The notes under the pieces: generated by a model
What the model was told of the DNA's origin: nothing
The model's database searches: none
Seen by the model: the letters and a program-made list of their open reading frames with translations, nothing else
Part shown: piece after piece, positions 34,338-43,141 of the stretch
Position numbering within the stretch: the stretch's first letter is position 1
How the letters are laid out: each line of letters begins with the position of its first letter
Made by a program: the position numbers and the translations under genes
Assembly (NCBI RefSeq): GCF_024436375.1
Contig: NZ_JAFMZM010000003.1
Coordinates: forward strand, 81,627 to 145,626
Source: Nocardioides astragali
Lineage (GTDB): Bacteria; Actinomycetota; Actinomycetes; Propionibacteriales; Nocardioidaceae
Length of the DNA stretch: 64,000 nt
Reading direction: 5' to 3'

Positions 34338-36182
34338 CTACTCGACAGGGTCCAGCGTCAGCTGGCTGATCGACGGCATCGGGAGCTCGACGTCGATCTT
34401 GACCGCGCCGGAGCCGTCGGCGGTGACGACCCGCTCCGGCTCGAGCTGCGCAAGCTGGTCGGCCGCCCGCAAGGTCTCCCACTGTTCGTCGGTCGGCCAG
34501 GCCTGGCCGGGCTCGCGCAGTCGAGCCCACGCCGAGGCGACGTTCGCGTGATCCTCGTCCACCCGGTCGTGGCGCAGCGTGTACGACGACCCGGGCACGA
34601 GGCCGTGCACCTCGACCTCGACATCGCGACCGAGAGCCGCCGACCCGGCCGCCTTGCTCTGGTCGAGGGTGAGGTTCCACAGCACGACCGAGACCTCACC
34701 CGTCTCGGTCGACGCCGCGACGGCCTCGACGAGCGAGTCGCCGCCGTCTCCAGTGGCCGACACCGCGAGCCGGTGCGGTCCGAGCCGCTCCATCATGGCC
34801 AGCGCCCACCAGCGGGGCTTGCGCAGCTCGCCGACGGTGCGCAGGCCGAAGCCGCCGTGCAGCAGCTCCGGCGGTCGCCCGAGCTCCTCGAAGTGGTCGG
34901 AGACCACCCAGTAGGCCAGCGAGTCGATCCGGCCCATGGCCGACTTCATGCCGCGGAGCAGGAAGGCGCCCGAGAACACGGCATCGCTGACCTCGTTGAA
35001 GTGGGTCGGCGTCACGCCCCACTCCGTCCACCAGATCGGCGTGCCAGACCGACCGTAGCGAGCGAGCATCGGCCGGAAGTCCAGTGGCGGAGCACCGTAG
35101 GTGTGCGTCGAGATGAAGTCGACCGGAGCACCTGACTTCTCCGCGTGGGCCAGCAGCTCCTCCACCCACCCGGCTGCTGCGGACGAGGGCCCACCGACGA
35201 CGAGGCGCGAGTCGACGTCGCGTACGGCGGCCGCGGTGACGTCGTACAGCTTGAGGTAGTCCTCGGGCTCTCCGGACCAGAAGACCTCCAGGTTGGCCTC
35301 GTTCCAGACCTCGAAGGACCACTGCTCGACGACCTCCTGGCCGTAGCGCTCGACGAGGTGGGCGGTGAGCTCGCGGACCAGGTCGAACCAGCGTTGCCAG
35401 TCCTTGGGCGGCGAGATGATCGCGTCGTAGCCGAAGACAGTCTTGCTCGGGTCGGTGGCCAGGTCGTGGGGCATGAACGAGATCTCCACGACGGGGTAGA
35501 GCCCGAGCGATCGGACGTGGTCGTAGACCCGGTCGATCCCGGTGAAGTCGTGCACGGGCCGGCCGTCCACCTCGCGGTAGACCGCCAGGTCGTCGCACAG
35601 GATCCCGTGGGCCCGCACGTGGGTCACGCCCAGCTCGGCGTGCGCCGCGGACAGCGCCGCGGTGAGCTCTTCGCCGACCACCCGGCCGCCGCTGGTGTCG
35701 GTGGAGAGGGTGTGCGACAGGTGCTCGCTGCCGATCATCGGTCGCCACGGACGGTCCAGCTCGCCGACGACGTTCGACGCGTCGACCTCGACAGTGACGG
35801 GCCCCGTCGCCTCTGCGAGCGGCGTCGCCGACACCATCGAGGACGGTGTTCCTTCGACGTGCACGTCGGACAGCGAGGAGACGGCATACCACCGCTCGAC
35901 CCCTGGTGAGCCGGTCGTGTCGACGTACGGCGGGTGCGGCACCGAGGTGACGTCGCGGCCCTGGTGGTCGAGAGGCTCCCAGGGTCCGTCGGCGGAGTCG
36001 GCGACGTGCACCTGGTAGCCGATCGCCCCCTTCACTGGTGACCAGGTCAGTGTCACCTGCGCGCCACCGGCGACGGCTCGCAGGCCACCCGGCGGCGGGA
36101 GCCGGGGGGCGGAGCCGCCGAAGGCGTGCCCGCTGCTCAGGCCGATCCGGCTCTCCCAGTCGGCGCGTGCATCGGCGCTCAC
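34338..36182 (-). CDS. Cytoplasmic GH39-family glycosidase with N-terminal FN3 domain
   Basis: A 614-residue protein with an Fn3-like domain (about 25-125), then a GH39 (beta/alpha)8 barrel with acid/base Glu295 in FEVWNEAN and nucleophile Glu387 in WWTEWG, then a beta-sandwich. GH39 contains beta-xylosidases, alpha-L-iduronidases and some arabinose-releasing enzymes; the substrate is uncertain here. No signal peptide. The start is GTG directly after the stop of the PF10091-type gene, with AGGGGGA upstream, so the two are tightly coupled. It is the last gene of a six-gene operon and probably acts on oligosaccharides brought in by the importer. Confidence 0.87.
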   Translation of the reverse strand: MSADARADWESRIGLSSGHAFGGSAPRLPPPGGLRAVAGGAQVTLTWSPVKGAIGYQVHVADSADGPWEPLDHQGRDVTSVPHPPYVDTTGSPGVERWYAVSSLSDVHVEGTPSSMVSATPLAEATGPVTVEVDASNVVGELDRPWRPMIGSEHLSHTLSTDTSGGRVVGEELTAALSAAHAELGVTHVRAHGILCDDLAVYREVDGRPVHDFTGIDRVYDHVRSLGLYPVVEISFMPHDLATDPSKTVFGYDAIISPPKDWQRWFDLVRELTAHLVERYGQEVVEQWSFEVWNEANLEVFWSGEPEDYLKLYDVTAAAVRDVDSRLVVGGPSSAAAGWVEELLAHAEKSGAPVDFISTHTYGAPPLDFRPMLARYGRSGTPIWWTEWGVTPTHFNEVSDAVFSGAFLLRGMKSAMGRIDSLAYWVVSDHFEELGRPPELLHGGFGLRTVGELRKPRWWALAMMERLGPHRLAVSATGDGGDSLVEAVAASTETGEVSVVLWNLTLDQSKAAGSAALGRDVEVEVHGLVPGSSYTLRHDRVDEDHANVASAWARLREPGQAWPTDEQWETLRAADQLAQLEPERVVTADGSGAVKIDVELPMPSISQLTLDPVE

Positions 36183-37742
36183 TCAGTCCCCCTTGCTCGC
36201 GAAGATCTCTTCGCTCATCAGCGGGCGCAGCGTCGTCTCCATCGCGCCCCGGGACACGTAGGTGCGCATGTCGTCGCCGGCCAGCGCGTTGCCCAGGGCA
36301 GCCATCACCATCCCCTGGTCGAGCGAGAGGTAGCGCTTCGAGACCGTGCCGGTGCCCACGTCGACGGCATCGTAGAAGCCGCCGGGGCCGTAGGCGTCGA
36401 AGTCGTCCCGGATGTTCACGAGGTTCTCGAGAGCGGCGTCGCGGGCGTAGCGCAACGCCAGGAACGAGGCGTGCGGGGTGACGACGCCGTCGCCGTACGA
36501 CGTCGGCGCGGGCGAGCCCTCACGACCCGGGCAGCCCTCGTAGGGCTGGTCGACGGACGTGCGCTGCTGGTCGGAGGTGTAGCCCGGCCCGTCCATGCCG
36601 AGCTGGTCGACGCCGTACTCGCGGTAGCCGCCGGCAGGGTTGTTGGACGGGGAGAATCCCCAGTAGCCGTAGTCGGCCTCCTGCATCCCGTGCTCGATCT
36701 GGCCGCGGACGTAGAGCGGGTGGTTGACGCCCCACGAGCGCGGGCCCCACGTCTCCTCGGGCACGAACAGCGGCACCATCAGCGCCTCGAACATGCTGCC
36801 GCCCCAGGTCGGCACGATCTGCATGCCGCGGTAGGGGAGCGCGCCCTCGAAGACGCGCACGCCCTGGTGCTCGGCCCAGGAGCCGACGGCCCTGGTCTCG
36901 GTCCAGGACCAGTCACAGTTGTCGTTGGGGAAGGTCCGGTAGGTGCCGAAGTAGTGGCGGGCGGGGATCTGCCCGGCGGTGATGCCGAGGTAGGACGCGA
37001 TGCGGGGCTCGGTGTTGAAGGCGCCGTAGTGGTGGCCGGTGAACCAGACGTCGGCGCCTCCGCAGTAGGTGCCCTTGACCGCGGCCGCCTCCAGCGGGTC
37101 CTCGTCCCAGAAGCCGCCGCGGATCTGCCCGGCGGGCGCGTTCTCCAGGGGGTTGTAGAAGCAGCCGAAGTTCATGTCCTCGCGGATCCGGTCGGCCTTC
37201 CTGGCGAGGGAGGGCTCGGCGCGCGCGGCGAGCAGTAGACCGGTGGCCAGCCATCCGTTGTCGACCGAGGACAAGAACGGCTTGATCGGGTCGCCGGACT
37301 CGGGGAAGGTACGCAGCTTCTCACCGGTGACCGGGTCGTACCAGTTGTAGAACATGCCGCTGTCCTCGTGCCGCTCGAGGTCGCCGATCGAGCCGATGGT
37401 CTGTGCCATCCGCGCCCGCGCCTCACGCCGGCCGATCAGGCCGATGTCCCGGGCGGCGGCGGTGCTCCACAGATAGGCGCCGATGTTGGTGGGCGACGTG
37501 AAGCCGCTGCGAGTCGCGGGGTCGAGGTTGCCGGCGATGTTGTCGGCAGGCAGCCCGGTGGTGGGCACCGTCATCGCCTCGAAGGACCGCCAGGTGTCGG
37601 CGGCGTACCTCTCGAGCACGCGAGCGTCGGTGCTGTGCTGGCGCTCGATCGCCGCGGGTGCCGACGGTGCGGCAGCCGTGGTGGCGACCAGGGCAGTGGC
37701 GGCAGTGATGGCCGCGAGGACAGATGGTCGGCGTACGCGCAT
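36183..37742 (-). CDS. Secreted glucoamylase-like (PF10091-type) enzyme
   Basis: A 519-residue protein with a signal peptide (to about residue 30, Ala-rich). The fold is an (alpha/alpha)6 toroid by motif: SSVDNGWLATGLLLA, PTWGGSMFEALMVPLF, WGFSPSNNPAGGY and VVTPHASFLALRY match the PF10091 family. That family includes GH144 beta-1,2-glucan hydrolases, but many members are uncharacterised, so an endo- or exo-acting glucan hydrolase is a guess. GGAGGAG precedes the ATG. It lies downstream of the permeases and one base before the GH39 gene, so it probably makes oligosaccharides for the importer of its own operon. Confidence 0.75.
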   Translation of the reverse strand: MRVRRPSVLAAITAATALVATTAAAPSAPAAIERQHSTDARVLERYAADTWRSFEAMTVPTTGLPADNIAGNLDPATRSGFTSPTNIGAYLWSTAAARDIGLIGRREARARMAQTIGSIGDLERHEDSGMFYNWYDPVTGEKLRTFPESGDPIKPFLSSVDNGWLATGLLLAARAEPSLARKADRIREDMNFGCFYNPLENAPAGQIRGGFWDEDPLEAAAVKGTYCGGADVWFTGHHYGAFNTEPRIASYLGITAGQIPARHYFGTYRTFPNDNCDWSWTETRAVGSWAEHQGVRVFEGALPYRGMQIVPTWGGSMFEALMVPLFVPEETWGPRSWGVNHPLYVRGQIEHGMQEADYGYWGFSPSNNPAGGYREYGVDQLGMDGPGYTSDQQRTSVDQPYEGCPGREGSPAPTSYGDGVVTPHASFLALRYARDAALENLVNIRDDFDAYGPGGFYDAVDVGTGTVSKRYLSLDQGMVMAALGNALAGDDMRTYVSRGAMETTLRPLMSEEIFASKGD

Positions 37743-37779
37743 GAGGACTCCTCCGAGATGGGCGCGATGGGTGTGGGGA

Positions 37780-38673
37780 CTACTTGATCCCGGTGCTGGC
37801 GATGCCTTGCATGATGTGTCGTTGCAGCATCAGGAAGACGGCGAGCACGGGCAGTACGACGACGACCGAGCCGGCGAGCAGCAGGCCGTACTTCGTGGCG
37901 TTCTGGCCGACGGCGTAGAGCGCGAGCGCCACCGGCAGCGTGTACTTGTCCTCCGACGTGGCCACGACGAGCGGCCAGAGGAAGTTGTTCCACGACGTGA
38001 GGAACGTGAGCACCCCGAGGGTCGCGACGGCGGGTCCACAGAGGGGCAGGATGATCGAGAAGAAGATCCGCAGCTCACCGGCGCCGTCGACCCGCGCGGC
38101 CTGGATCAGCTCGTCGGGCAGGCTCATCACGAACTGCCGCATCAGGAAGACACCGAACGGCCCGGCCAGGAACGGCAGGATCATGCCCGGCAGGGTGTTG
38201 GTCAGGCCGATGTTGGTGGTCAGGACGAACAGCGGCACGAAGGTGACGACGCCGGGCACCATCAGGGTGCCGAGGACGACGGCGAAGACCAGCCTCTTGC
38301 CGGGGAAGTCCAGCTTGGCCAGGGCGTAGCCGAGCATCGAGCAGAACACCATGTTGCCGACCGCGACAGCGACCGCGACGATCGCCGAGTTGAGGAAGTA
38401 GCGCGGGAAGTCGAGCTTGGTGAAGAGCTGACGGTAGTTCTCCGTGGTCACCGTCTCCGGCCACCACGTCGGGGGTACGGCGCGCACCTCGGCCTCGGGC
38501 TTGAAGGAGCTGATCACCATCCACAGGAACGGGATCACCACCAGGAACAGGCCTACGGCCATCACTGCGTACAGCCAGGGCGGGGTGGACGGACCGCGAT
38601 CGGAGCGGCGCCGGGGCCCGACAGTGGCGGGCTCGTCGCCGAGCGGGGCCGGGGTCTGGAGAGTCTGGGTCAT
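37780..38673 (-). CDS. ABC sugar permease, CUT1 type (MalG-like)
   Basis: A 297-residue permease with six hydrophobic segments and the loop IQAARVDGAGELRIFFSIIL in the EAA position. It ends in MQGIASTGIK, usual for MalG-type subunits. It follows the partner permease with one base between stop and start. As in the fructan locus, no ATPase gene is present. Confidence 0.9.
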   Translation of the reverse strand: MTQTLQTPAPLGDEPATVGPRRRSDRGPSTPPWLYAVMAVGLFLVVIPFLWMVISSFKPEAEVRAVPPTWWPETVTTENYRQLFTKLDFPRYFLNSAIVAVAVAVGNMVFCSMLGYALAKLDFPGKRLVFAVVLGTLMVPGVVTFVPLFVLTTNIGLTNTLPGMILPFLAGPFGVFLMRQFVMSLPDELIQAARVDGAGELRIFFSIILPLCGPAVATLGVLTFLTSWNNFLWPLVVATSEDKYTLPVALALYAVGQNATKYGLLLAGSVVVVLPVLAVFLMLQRHIMQGIASTGIK

Positions 38674-38674
38674 G

Positions 38675-39628
38675 TCAGTCCTTCTCGCGCAACAGGCGGA
38701 ACTGCGCCAAGGTCATCAGCACGATCGCCAAGAACAGCAGGTAGGCGGCAGCCGACGCGTAGGCGTAGTTGCCGAAGCCGAACTGCTCGTAGGTGAAGAA
38801 CGTGACGGACTTGGTGGAGTCGAGCGGACCGCCCTTCGTCATCACGAAGGCCTCCTCGAAGAACTGGAGGTAGCCGATGCTGGTGATCACCGCGCCGAAG
38901 AGCAGGGTCGGGCGCAGCATCGGCAGCGTGATGTGGCGGAAGCGACCCCATGCATTCGCCCCGTCGGCCTCCGCCGCCTCGACGATCTCACGTGGGATCG
39001 TCTGCAGCCCCGCGAGGAAGATCACCATCATGGTGCCGAAGTTGCGCCAGACCGACATGGCCACCAGCGAGGGCAGGGCCAGCGTGGTGGAGTCCAGCCA
39101 CCCGGGGCCGTCGATGCCGAACCAGCCGATCATCGCGTTGAGCAGCCCGCCCTCGTCGCGCAGCAGGAACTTCCACACCACCGACACCGCCACGATGCTG
39201 GTGACGACCGGAAGGTAGTAGCCGACCCGGAAGAAGCCGCGCAGCCGGGTGACCCGGTTCAAGGCGACCGCGACCGCGAGCGCGCTCGCCATCGTCAGTG
39301 GGACGCCCAGCAGGAGGTAGATGAGCGTGTTGAACGTGACCTTGCGAAACACCGGGTCCGAGAGGAGGTCCGCATAGTTCTCGAGCCCGACGAACTCGAC
39401 CCCGAGGGGGCTGCGCACGTCGGTGCTGCGCATGTCGGTGAAGCTCATGCCGAGGCTGGCCAGGACGGGTCCCGCGGTGAAGACCAAGAACAGCAGGCAG
39501 AACGGCAGGGCCAGGACCCACGCGGCGACAGCCTGGCTGCGCCGCGTCGGGTCCACGTGTCGCGACTTCGGCGGCCGGCTGTCCTGCGCCGGCCGCTCCC
39601 GTCGGGACTCCGTTGCCGTGACGCTCAT
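38675..39628 (-). CDS. ABC sugar permease, CUT1 type (MalF-like)
   Basis: A 317-residue permease. A charged N-terminal tail precedes six hydrophobic segments; the EAA loop is VEAAEADGANAWGRFRHITL. Start ATG at 39628 lies one base from the binding-protein stop; a longer upstream frame exists but overlaps that gene. It forms the channel with the next permease. Confidence 0.9.
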   Translation of the reverse strand: MSVTATESRRERPAQDSRPPKSRHVDPTRRSQAVAAWVLALPFCLLFLVFTAGPVLASLGMSFTDMRSTDVRSPLGVEFVGLENYADLLSDPVFRKVTFNTLIYLLLGVPLTMASALAVAVALNRVTRLRGFFRVGYYLPVVTSIVAVSVVWKFLLRDEGGLLNAMIGWFGIDGPGWLDSTTLALPSLVAMSVWRNFGTMMVIFLAGLQTIPREIVEAAEADGANAWGRFRHITLPMLRPTLLFGAVITSIGYLQFFEEAFVMTKGGPLDSTKSVTFFTYEQFGFGNYAYASAAAYLLFLAIVLMTLAQFRLLREKD

Positions 39629-39629
39629 G

Positions 39630-40907
39630 TCAGAGACCGGTGCCGATCGACGATGCCTTGGTCTGCATCTCCTTGACGACGTCCTCGGGCTCGGCGTCGC
39701 CCTTCGAGGCCTGCTCGACGAGGGTGTCGATCGTCGCTGCGACCTGCTCCCAGGTGGGGACGGCCGGCGGCGCCTCCGTGGTCTCGAGCTGCGTGCCGAA
39801 GACCTGGAGCTGCGGGTCCTCCGCGAGCTCGCCGGTCTCCCAGGCAGCCTTGACGGCCGGCAGGTCACCGACCACGTCGTAGAAACGCTGCTGGGTCTCG
39901 GCCTCGCTGAGCCACTGGACGTACTTCCAGGCGGCATCGGTGTTGTCGGAGTCCGAGAAGACCGCGAGGTCTCCACCGCCGACGAACGACGTACCGGGTC
40001 CGGAGTCCTTGCCGGGCAGCGGCGCCACTGCGTACTCGTCGGTGCTCAGCCCGGCCTCCTCGACGAGACCGGTGTGCCACGGACCGGAGATGAACGCAGC
40101 GTAGGTGCCGTCCGCGAAGCCGCTCTCGAGCTCGCCCGGGTCGAGCAACCGGCTCGGCGAGAGGCCCTCGTCGAAGTAGGACGTGTAGTAGTCGAGCGCC
40201 TCGGCCATCTCCGGGGAGTCGATGGTGTACTCCGTCCCCTCCTCGTTGGTGATCGAGGCGCCGTTGGACCAGGCGAACGGCAGCACGGACTGCCAGGAGC
40301 CGGTCTGGCCGGGCTGGAGGCTCAGGCCGTAGTCCGCGCCACCCTTCTCCTTCATGTCGGTGGCGAACTGGTGCAGCTCCTCCCACGTCTCGGGAGCCTT
40401 GCTCCAGCCGGCTTTCTCCGCCATGTCCTTGCGGTAGTAGAGGACACGCGTCTCGACGTACCAGGGGACGCCGTAGGACGTCCCGCCGACCTCGGTCGAG
40501 CCCCACGCGCCTGGGAAGAAGTCGGCCTCGTCGACCAGGCCCTCGGGGGTCGGCATCAGGCCGCCGGCCTCGGCGAACTCGCCCATCCAGGTGGTGCCGA
40601 TCAGGCTGACGTCGGGGGTCTCGCCACTGGCGATCGCGTTGGCGATCTTGTTGTGCGCGGCGTCCCACGGGATGGCGGTCACCTTGACCTCGGCGTCCGG
40701 GTTGTCCTTCACGAAGTCGGCCGAGAACTCCTGGAGCTCGTCACCCTCGGTGCCCATCGCCCAGACCTCGATGGTCCCGGTGGCGGCGCCCTCGGCGACC
40801 TCCGTGCTCTGGGCTTCTCCGCCGCCTCCGGCGTCGTCGCGTCCACAGGACGTGAGGACGAGACTCGTGACGGCGAGTGCGGCTAGTGCGCTGGCGGTGC
40901 GGTTCAT
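39630..40907 (-). CDS. ABC sugar-binding lipoprotein, CUT1 type
   Basis: A 425-residue solute-binding protein of family 1 with signal peptide and lipobox LTSC (Cys21). The start of the mature chain is Gly-rich and flexible; the core has the usual two-lobed sugar-binder motifs (IEVWAMGTEGDELQ; WKYVQWLSEAETQQRF). It lies nine bases after the LacI gene, so regulator and importer share a transcript. The ligand is unknown; neighbours with GH15, GH39 and PF10091 domains suggest a gluco-oligosaccharide or mixed oligosaccharide. Confidence 0.9.
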   Translation of the reverse strand: MNRTASALAALAVTSLVLTSCGRDDAGGGGEAQSTEVAEGAATGTIEVWAMGTEGDELQEFSADFVKDNPDAEVKVTAIPWDAAHNKIANAIASGETPDVSLIGTTWMGEFAEAGGLMPTPEGLVDEADFFPGAWGSTEVGGTSYGVPWYVETRVLYYRKDMAEKAGWSKAPETWEELHQFATDMKEKGGADYGLSLQPGQTGSWQSVLPFAWSNGASITNEEGTEYTIDSPEMAEALDYYTSYFDEGLSPSRLLDPGELESGFADGTYAAFISGPWHTGLVEEAGLSTDEYAVAPLPGKDSGPGTSFVGGGDLAVFSDSDNTDAAWKYVQWLSEAETQQRFYDVVGDLPAVKAAWETGELAEDPQLQVFGTQLETTEAPPAVPTWEQVAATIDTLVEQASKGDAEPEDVVKEMQTKASSIGTGL

Positions 40908-40916
40908 GTGGGTTCC

Positions 40917-41906
40917 TTAGTGGGAGGTGGAGCTGCTGCTTCTGATCACGAGCTCGGTGGGGAGCAGCTCGTGGCGTGGTTCGGTGCGCTCGTCGACGAT
41001 GAGCTCCTCGAGAAGTCGGGCGGCGGTCGCGCCGAGCTCACGCATCGGCTGGCGGACTGTGGTCAGGCCGGCGTAGCGAGCAGCCATCACGTCGTCCCAG
41101 CCGGTCACCATGACGGTGCCTGGGACGTCGACCCCCGCGGCCGCGAGTCGGCCGAGCAGCCCGAGTGCGAGCTCGTCGTTGCCGCACACGAAGGCGTCGG
41201 GCAGGTCGTCGGCCGCGAGGGCAGCGTCGGCCACGGCCGCGCCGGACTCCTCGTCGAGCTCGTCGACGGTCACCAGCTCGGGAGCGCGGTCCGACTCGGA
41301 GCGGAGGAAGGCATCCCGCACGCCTGCCCACCGCTCGGCCACGTCGGGAGAGCTGACCGGGTCACCGACGAAACGGAGGCTGCGGACCCCTTCGGACAAC
41401 AGGTGCTCGGTGAGAGAGCGCGCGCTGGCGTGGTTCTCGGCATTCACGGAGTCGACGGTCCCGATGGGCGGTCGGGCGACGAGGACCAGCTTGGTGCCGC
41501 GAGCGGCGAGGCTCTGGACGGCGGCGTCGCTGACCGTGCGGCCGAGGATGACCAGCCCGTCGCAGCGTCCGGCCATCTCGCGTACGGCGTCCTCGGCATC
41601 GCTGCGACCGTGCGTGGACAGGATCAGCACGGAACGGCGCAGCTCGGCGGCCACGCCCTCGTAGCCCAGGACCACCTCCGCGTAGTACGGGCCGGAGAGG
41701 TCGGGGAAAACGATGCCGTTGGCAGCGTGGCGCCGTTCGGCGAGCTGCCGGCCCAAGTGGCTGGGGGTGTACTCCAGCTCGGCGGCGGCGGCCAGCACCC
41801 GCAGACGGGTGGCGTCACGGACCCCCTCGGACTCTCGCATCACGCGAGAGACGGTCGCGATCGAGACGCCGGCCTCCTTGGCCACATCGCGGATCGTGGG
41901 CAACAT
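40917..41906 (-). CDS. LacI-family regulator of the GH39/PF10091/GH15 locus
   Basis: A 329-residue LacI/GalR repressor. The HTH (TIRDVAKEAGVSIATVSRVM, residues 4-23) is followed by the sugar-sensing core with VCGNDELALGLL and VTGWDDVMAA. First gene of an operon that continues through the importer to PF10091 and GH39 genes, and divergent from GH15. Two palindromic sites (41927-41954) between the divergent starts are the expected operators, so it would control both transcripts and itself. Confidence 0.9.
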   Translation of the reverse strand: MLPTIRDVAKEAGVSIATVSRVMRESEGVRDATRLRVLAAAAELEYTPSHLGRQLAERRHAANGIVFPDLSGPYYAEVVLGYEGVAAELRRSVLILSTHGRSDAEDAVREMAGRCDGLVILGRTVSDAAVQSLAARGTKLVLVARPPIGTVDSVNAENHASARSLTEHLLSEGVRSLRFVGDPVSSPDVAERWAGVRDAFLRSESDRAPELVTVDELDEESGAAVADAALAADDLPDAFVCGNDELALGLLGRLAAAGVDVPGTVMVTGWDDVMAARYAGLTTVRQPMRELGATAARLLEELIVDERTEPRHELLPTELVIRSSSSTSH

Positions 41907-41926
41907 CCCAAGTCTCCTGACCGTGA

Positions 41927-41954
41927 TGTAACCGGTTACAGAAACCGGTTACAT
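41927..41954. promoter_or_regulatory. Two tandem LacI operators around TGTAACCGGTTACA
   Basis: The perfect 14-bp palindrome TGTAACCGGTTACA (41927-41940) is followed by an imperfect second copy, AGAAACCGGTTACA (41940-41953). The centres are 13 bp apart. For the GH15 gene they cover GTTACA (41935-41940, possible -35) and the spacer before GATAAC/TAACGT (41957-41964, -10 region). The motif differs from the operators of the other loci, implying a dedicated regulator. Confidence 0.8.
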
Positions 41955-41971
41955 CCGATAACGTGCCGGAC

Positions 41972-43129
41972 ATGGACGGTCCTGTCAACCCCCTCGACGG
42001 CATTCCCGGCCGCTGGCGACCGCTCGCCGACCGTTCGGCAGAGCTCCTTCGCAGCCACCAGGATCCGGGTGGCGCGTGGCCCGCGTCCCCTGTCTTCGGT
42101 CCCTACCAGTACTCCTGGTTCCGCGACGGTTCCTTCATCGCGGACGGTGCCTCCGCAGCCGGTCTGCACGACGAGGCGGGCCGCTTCCACGCATGGTGCT
42201 CCCGGATCCTGGAGCGCGAGCGTCCGGCCGTCGAGCGGGTGCTCGCGATGCTCGCCGACGGGCGCGAGCCGGCCGACTCCGACTACCTGCCGGCGCGCTA
42301 CAACCTCGACGGCACCCGACACGAGGACGACTGGTGGAACTTTCAGGTCGACGGCTACGGCACCTGGCTGTGGGCACTCGAACGGCACCTCGCTCGGGCC
42401 TCGGCCGGCGAGGCCACGGCGTACGCCGCGGGCATCGAGACCGCCGTCCGCTACCTGGTCGCCACCGGGACCGGCACCTGCCGGGACTGGTGGGAGGAGA
42501 GCCGGGACCAGACCCATGTGGCCACGCTCGCCGGCGTGGCCGGGGGGATGCGGGCGGCCGTGCGCATGGGCACGCTGCCCGACGGGCTGGTCCCGCAGGC
42601 ACTGACAGTGGCCGAGCGGTGTGTGTCGTTGATCCGCGCGGAGGGCGTGCACGACGGCCACCTCGTCAAGTGGCTGGGCGGCACCGACGTCGACGCGTCG
42701 CTGCTGGCCGTGGCCGCGCTGTACGACGTACTCCCACTCGACGACCCGGTGGTCACCGCCACGGTGGCCGCGATCGAAGCGGTCCTCGTGGAGGGCGGTG
42801 TGCACCGCTACACGGCGGACACCTTCTACGGCGGCGGCCAGTGGCCGGTCCTCGCCGCCCTGCTCGCTCGACACCACGCGCGCGCCGGCAGTCCGGAGCG
42901 AGCCACGGAGCTGCTCGACTGGGTCGTCTCCACCGCCGACCCCGGCCTGCTGCTGCCCGAGCAGGTCGCGCCCCTGCTGGCCGGCGAGGTCCTCGCGGAG
43001 TGGCTCGAGCGCTGGGGACCTCCGGCCCACCCGCTGCTCTGGTCGCACGGCATGTTCCTGGCGGGAGTGGCCGCCCACGTGCCCGGCTCAGTCCGGGCGC
43101 CCCGCTCCGCTCAGCACCTCGACCTGTAG
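41972..43129 (+). CDS. GH15 glycosidase resembling isomaltose glucohydrolase
   Basis: A 385-residue cytoplasmic (alpha/alpha)6-barrel protein lacking the N-terminal beta-sandwich of usual bacterial glucoamylases. GH15 motifs are clear: WFRDGSFIADG near the start, the acid Glu in RDWWEESRD, and the base Glu in LLLPEQVAP. Counting from the alternative GTG start at 41963 these are residues 178 and 333, close to the catalytic residues I recall for the Kribbella flavida isomaltose glucohydrolase (178 and 335). Expected action: release of glucose from short alpha-glucosides, perhaps alpha-1,6. No Shine-Dalgarno; TAACGT seven bases before the ATG suggests a leaderless mRNA. Divergent from the LacI-importer operon and sharing its operators. 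Confidence 0.8.
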   Translation: MDGPVNPLDGIPGRWRPLADRSAELLRSHQDPGGAWPASPVFGPYQYSWFRDGSFIADGASAAGLHDEAGRFHAWCSRILERERPAVERVLAMLADGREPADSDYLPARYNLDGTRHEDDWWNFQVDGYGTWLWALERHLARASAGEATAYAAGIETAVRYLVATGTGTCRDWWEESRDQTHVATLAGVAGGMRAAVRMGTLPDGLVPQALTVAERCVSLIRAEGVHDGHLVKWLGGTDVDASLLAVAALYDVLPLDDPVVTATVAAIEAVLVEGGVHRYTADTFYGGGQWPVLAALLARHHARAGSPERATELLDWVVSTADPGLLLPEQVAPLLAGEVLAEWLERWGPPAHPLLWSHGMFLAGVAAHVPGSVRAPRSAQHLDL

Positions 43130-43141
43130 CCGACTCGGCGC

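Noticed and set aside
36183..37742. Assigning the PF10091-type protein as a beta-1,2-glucanase
   Set aside because: Family resemblance is clear but I cannot identify the catalytic residues of the characterised GH144 enzymes, so the substrate is left open.
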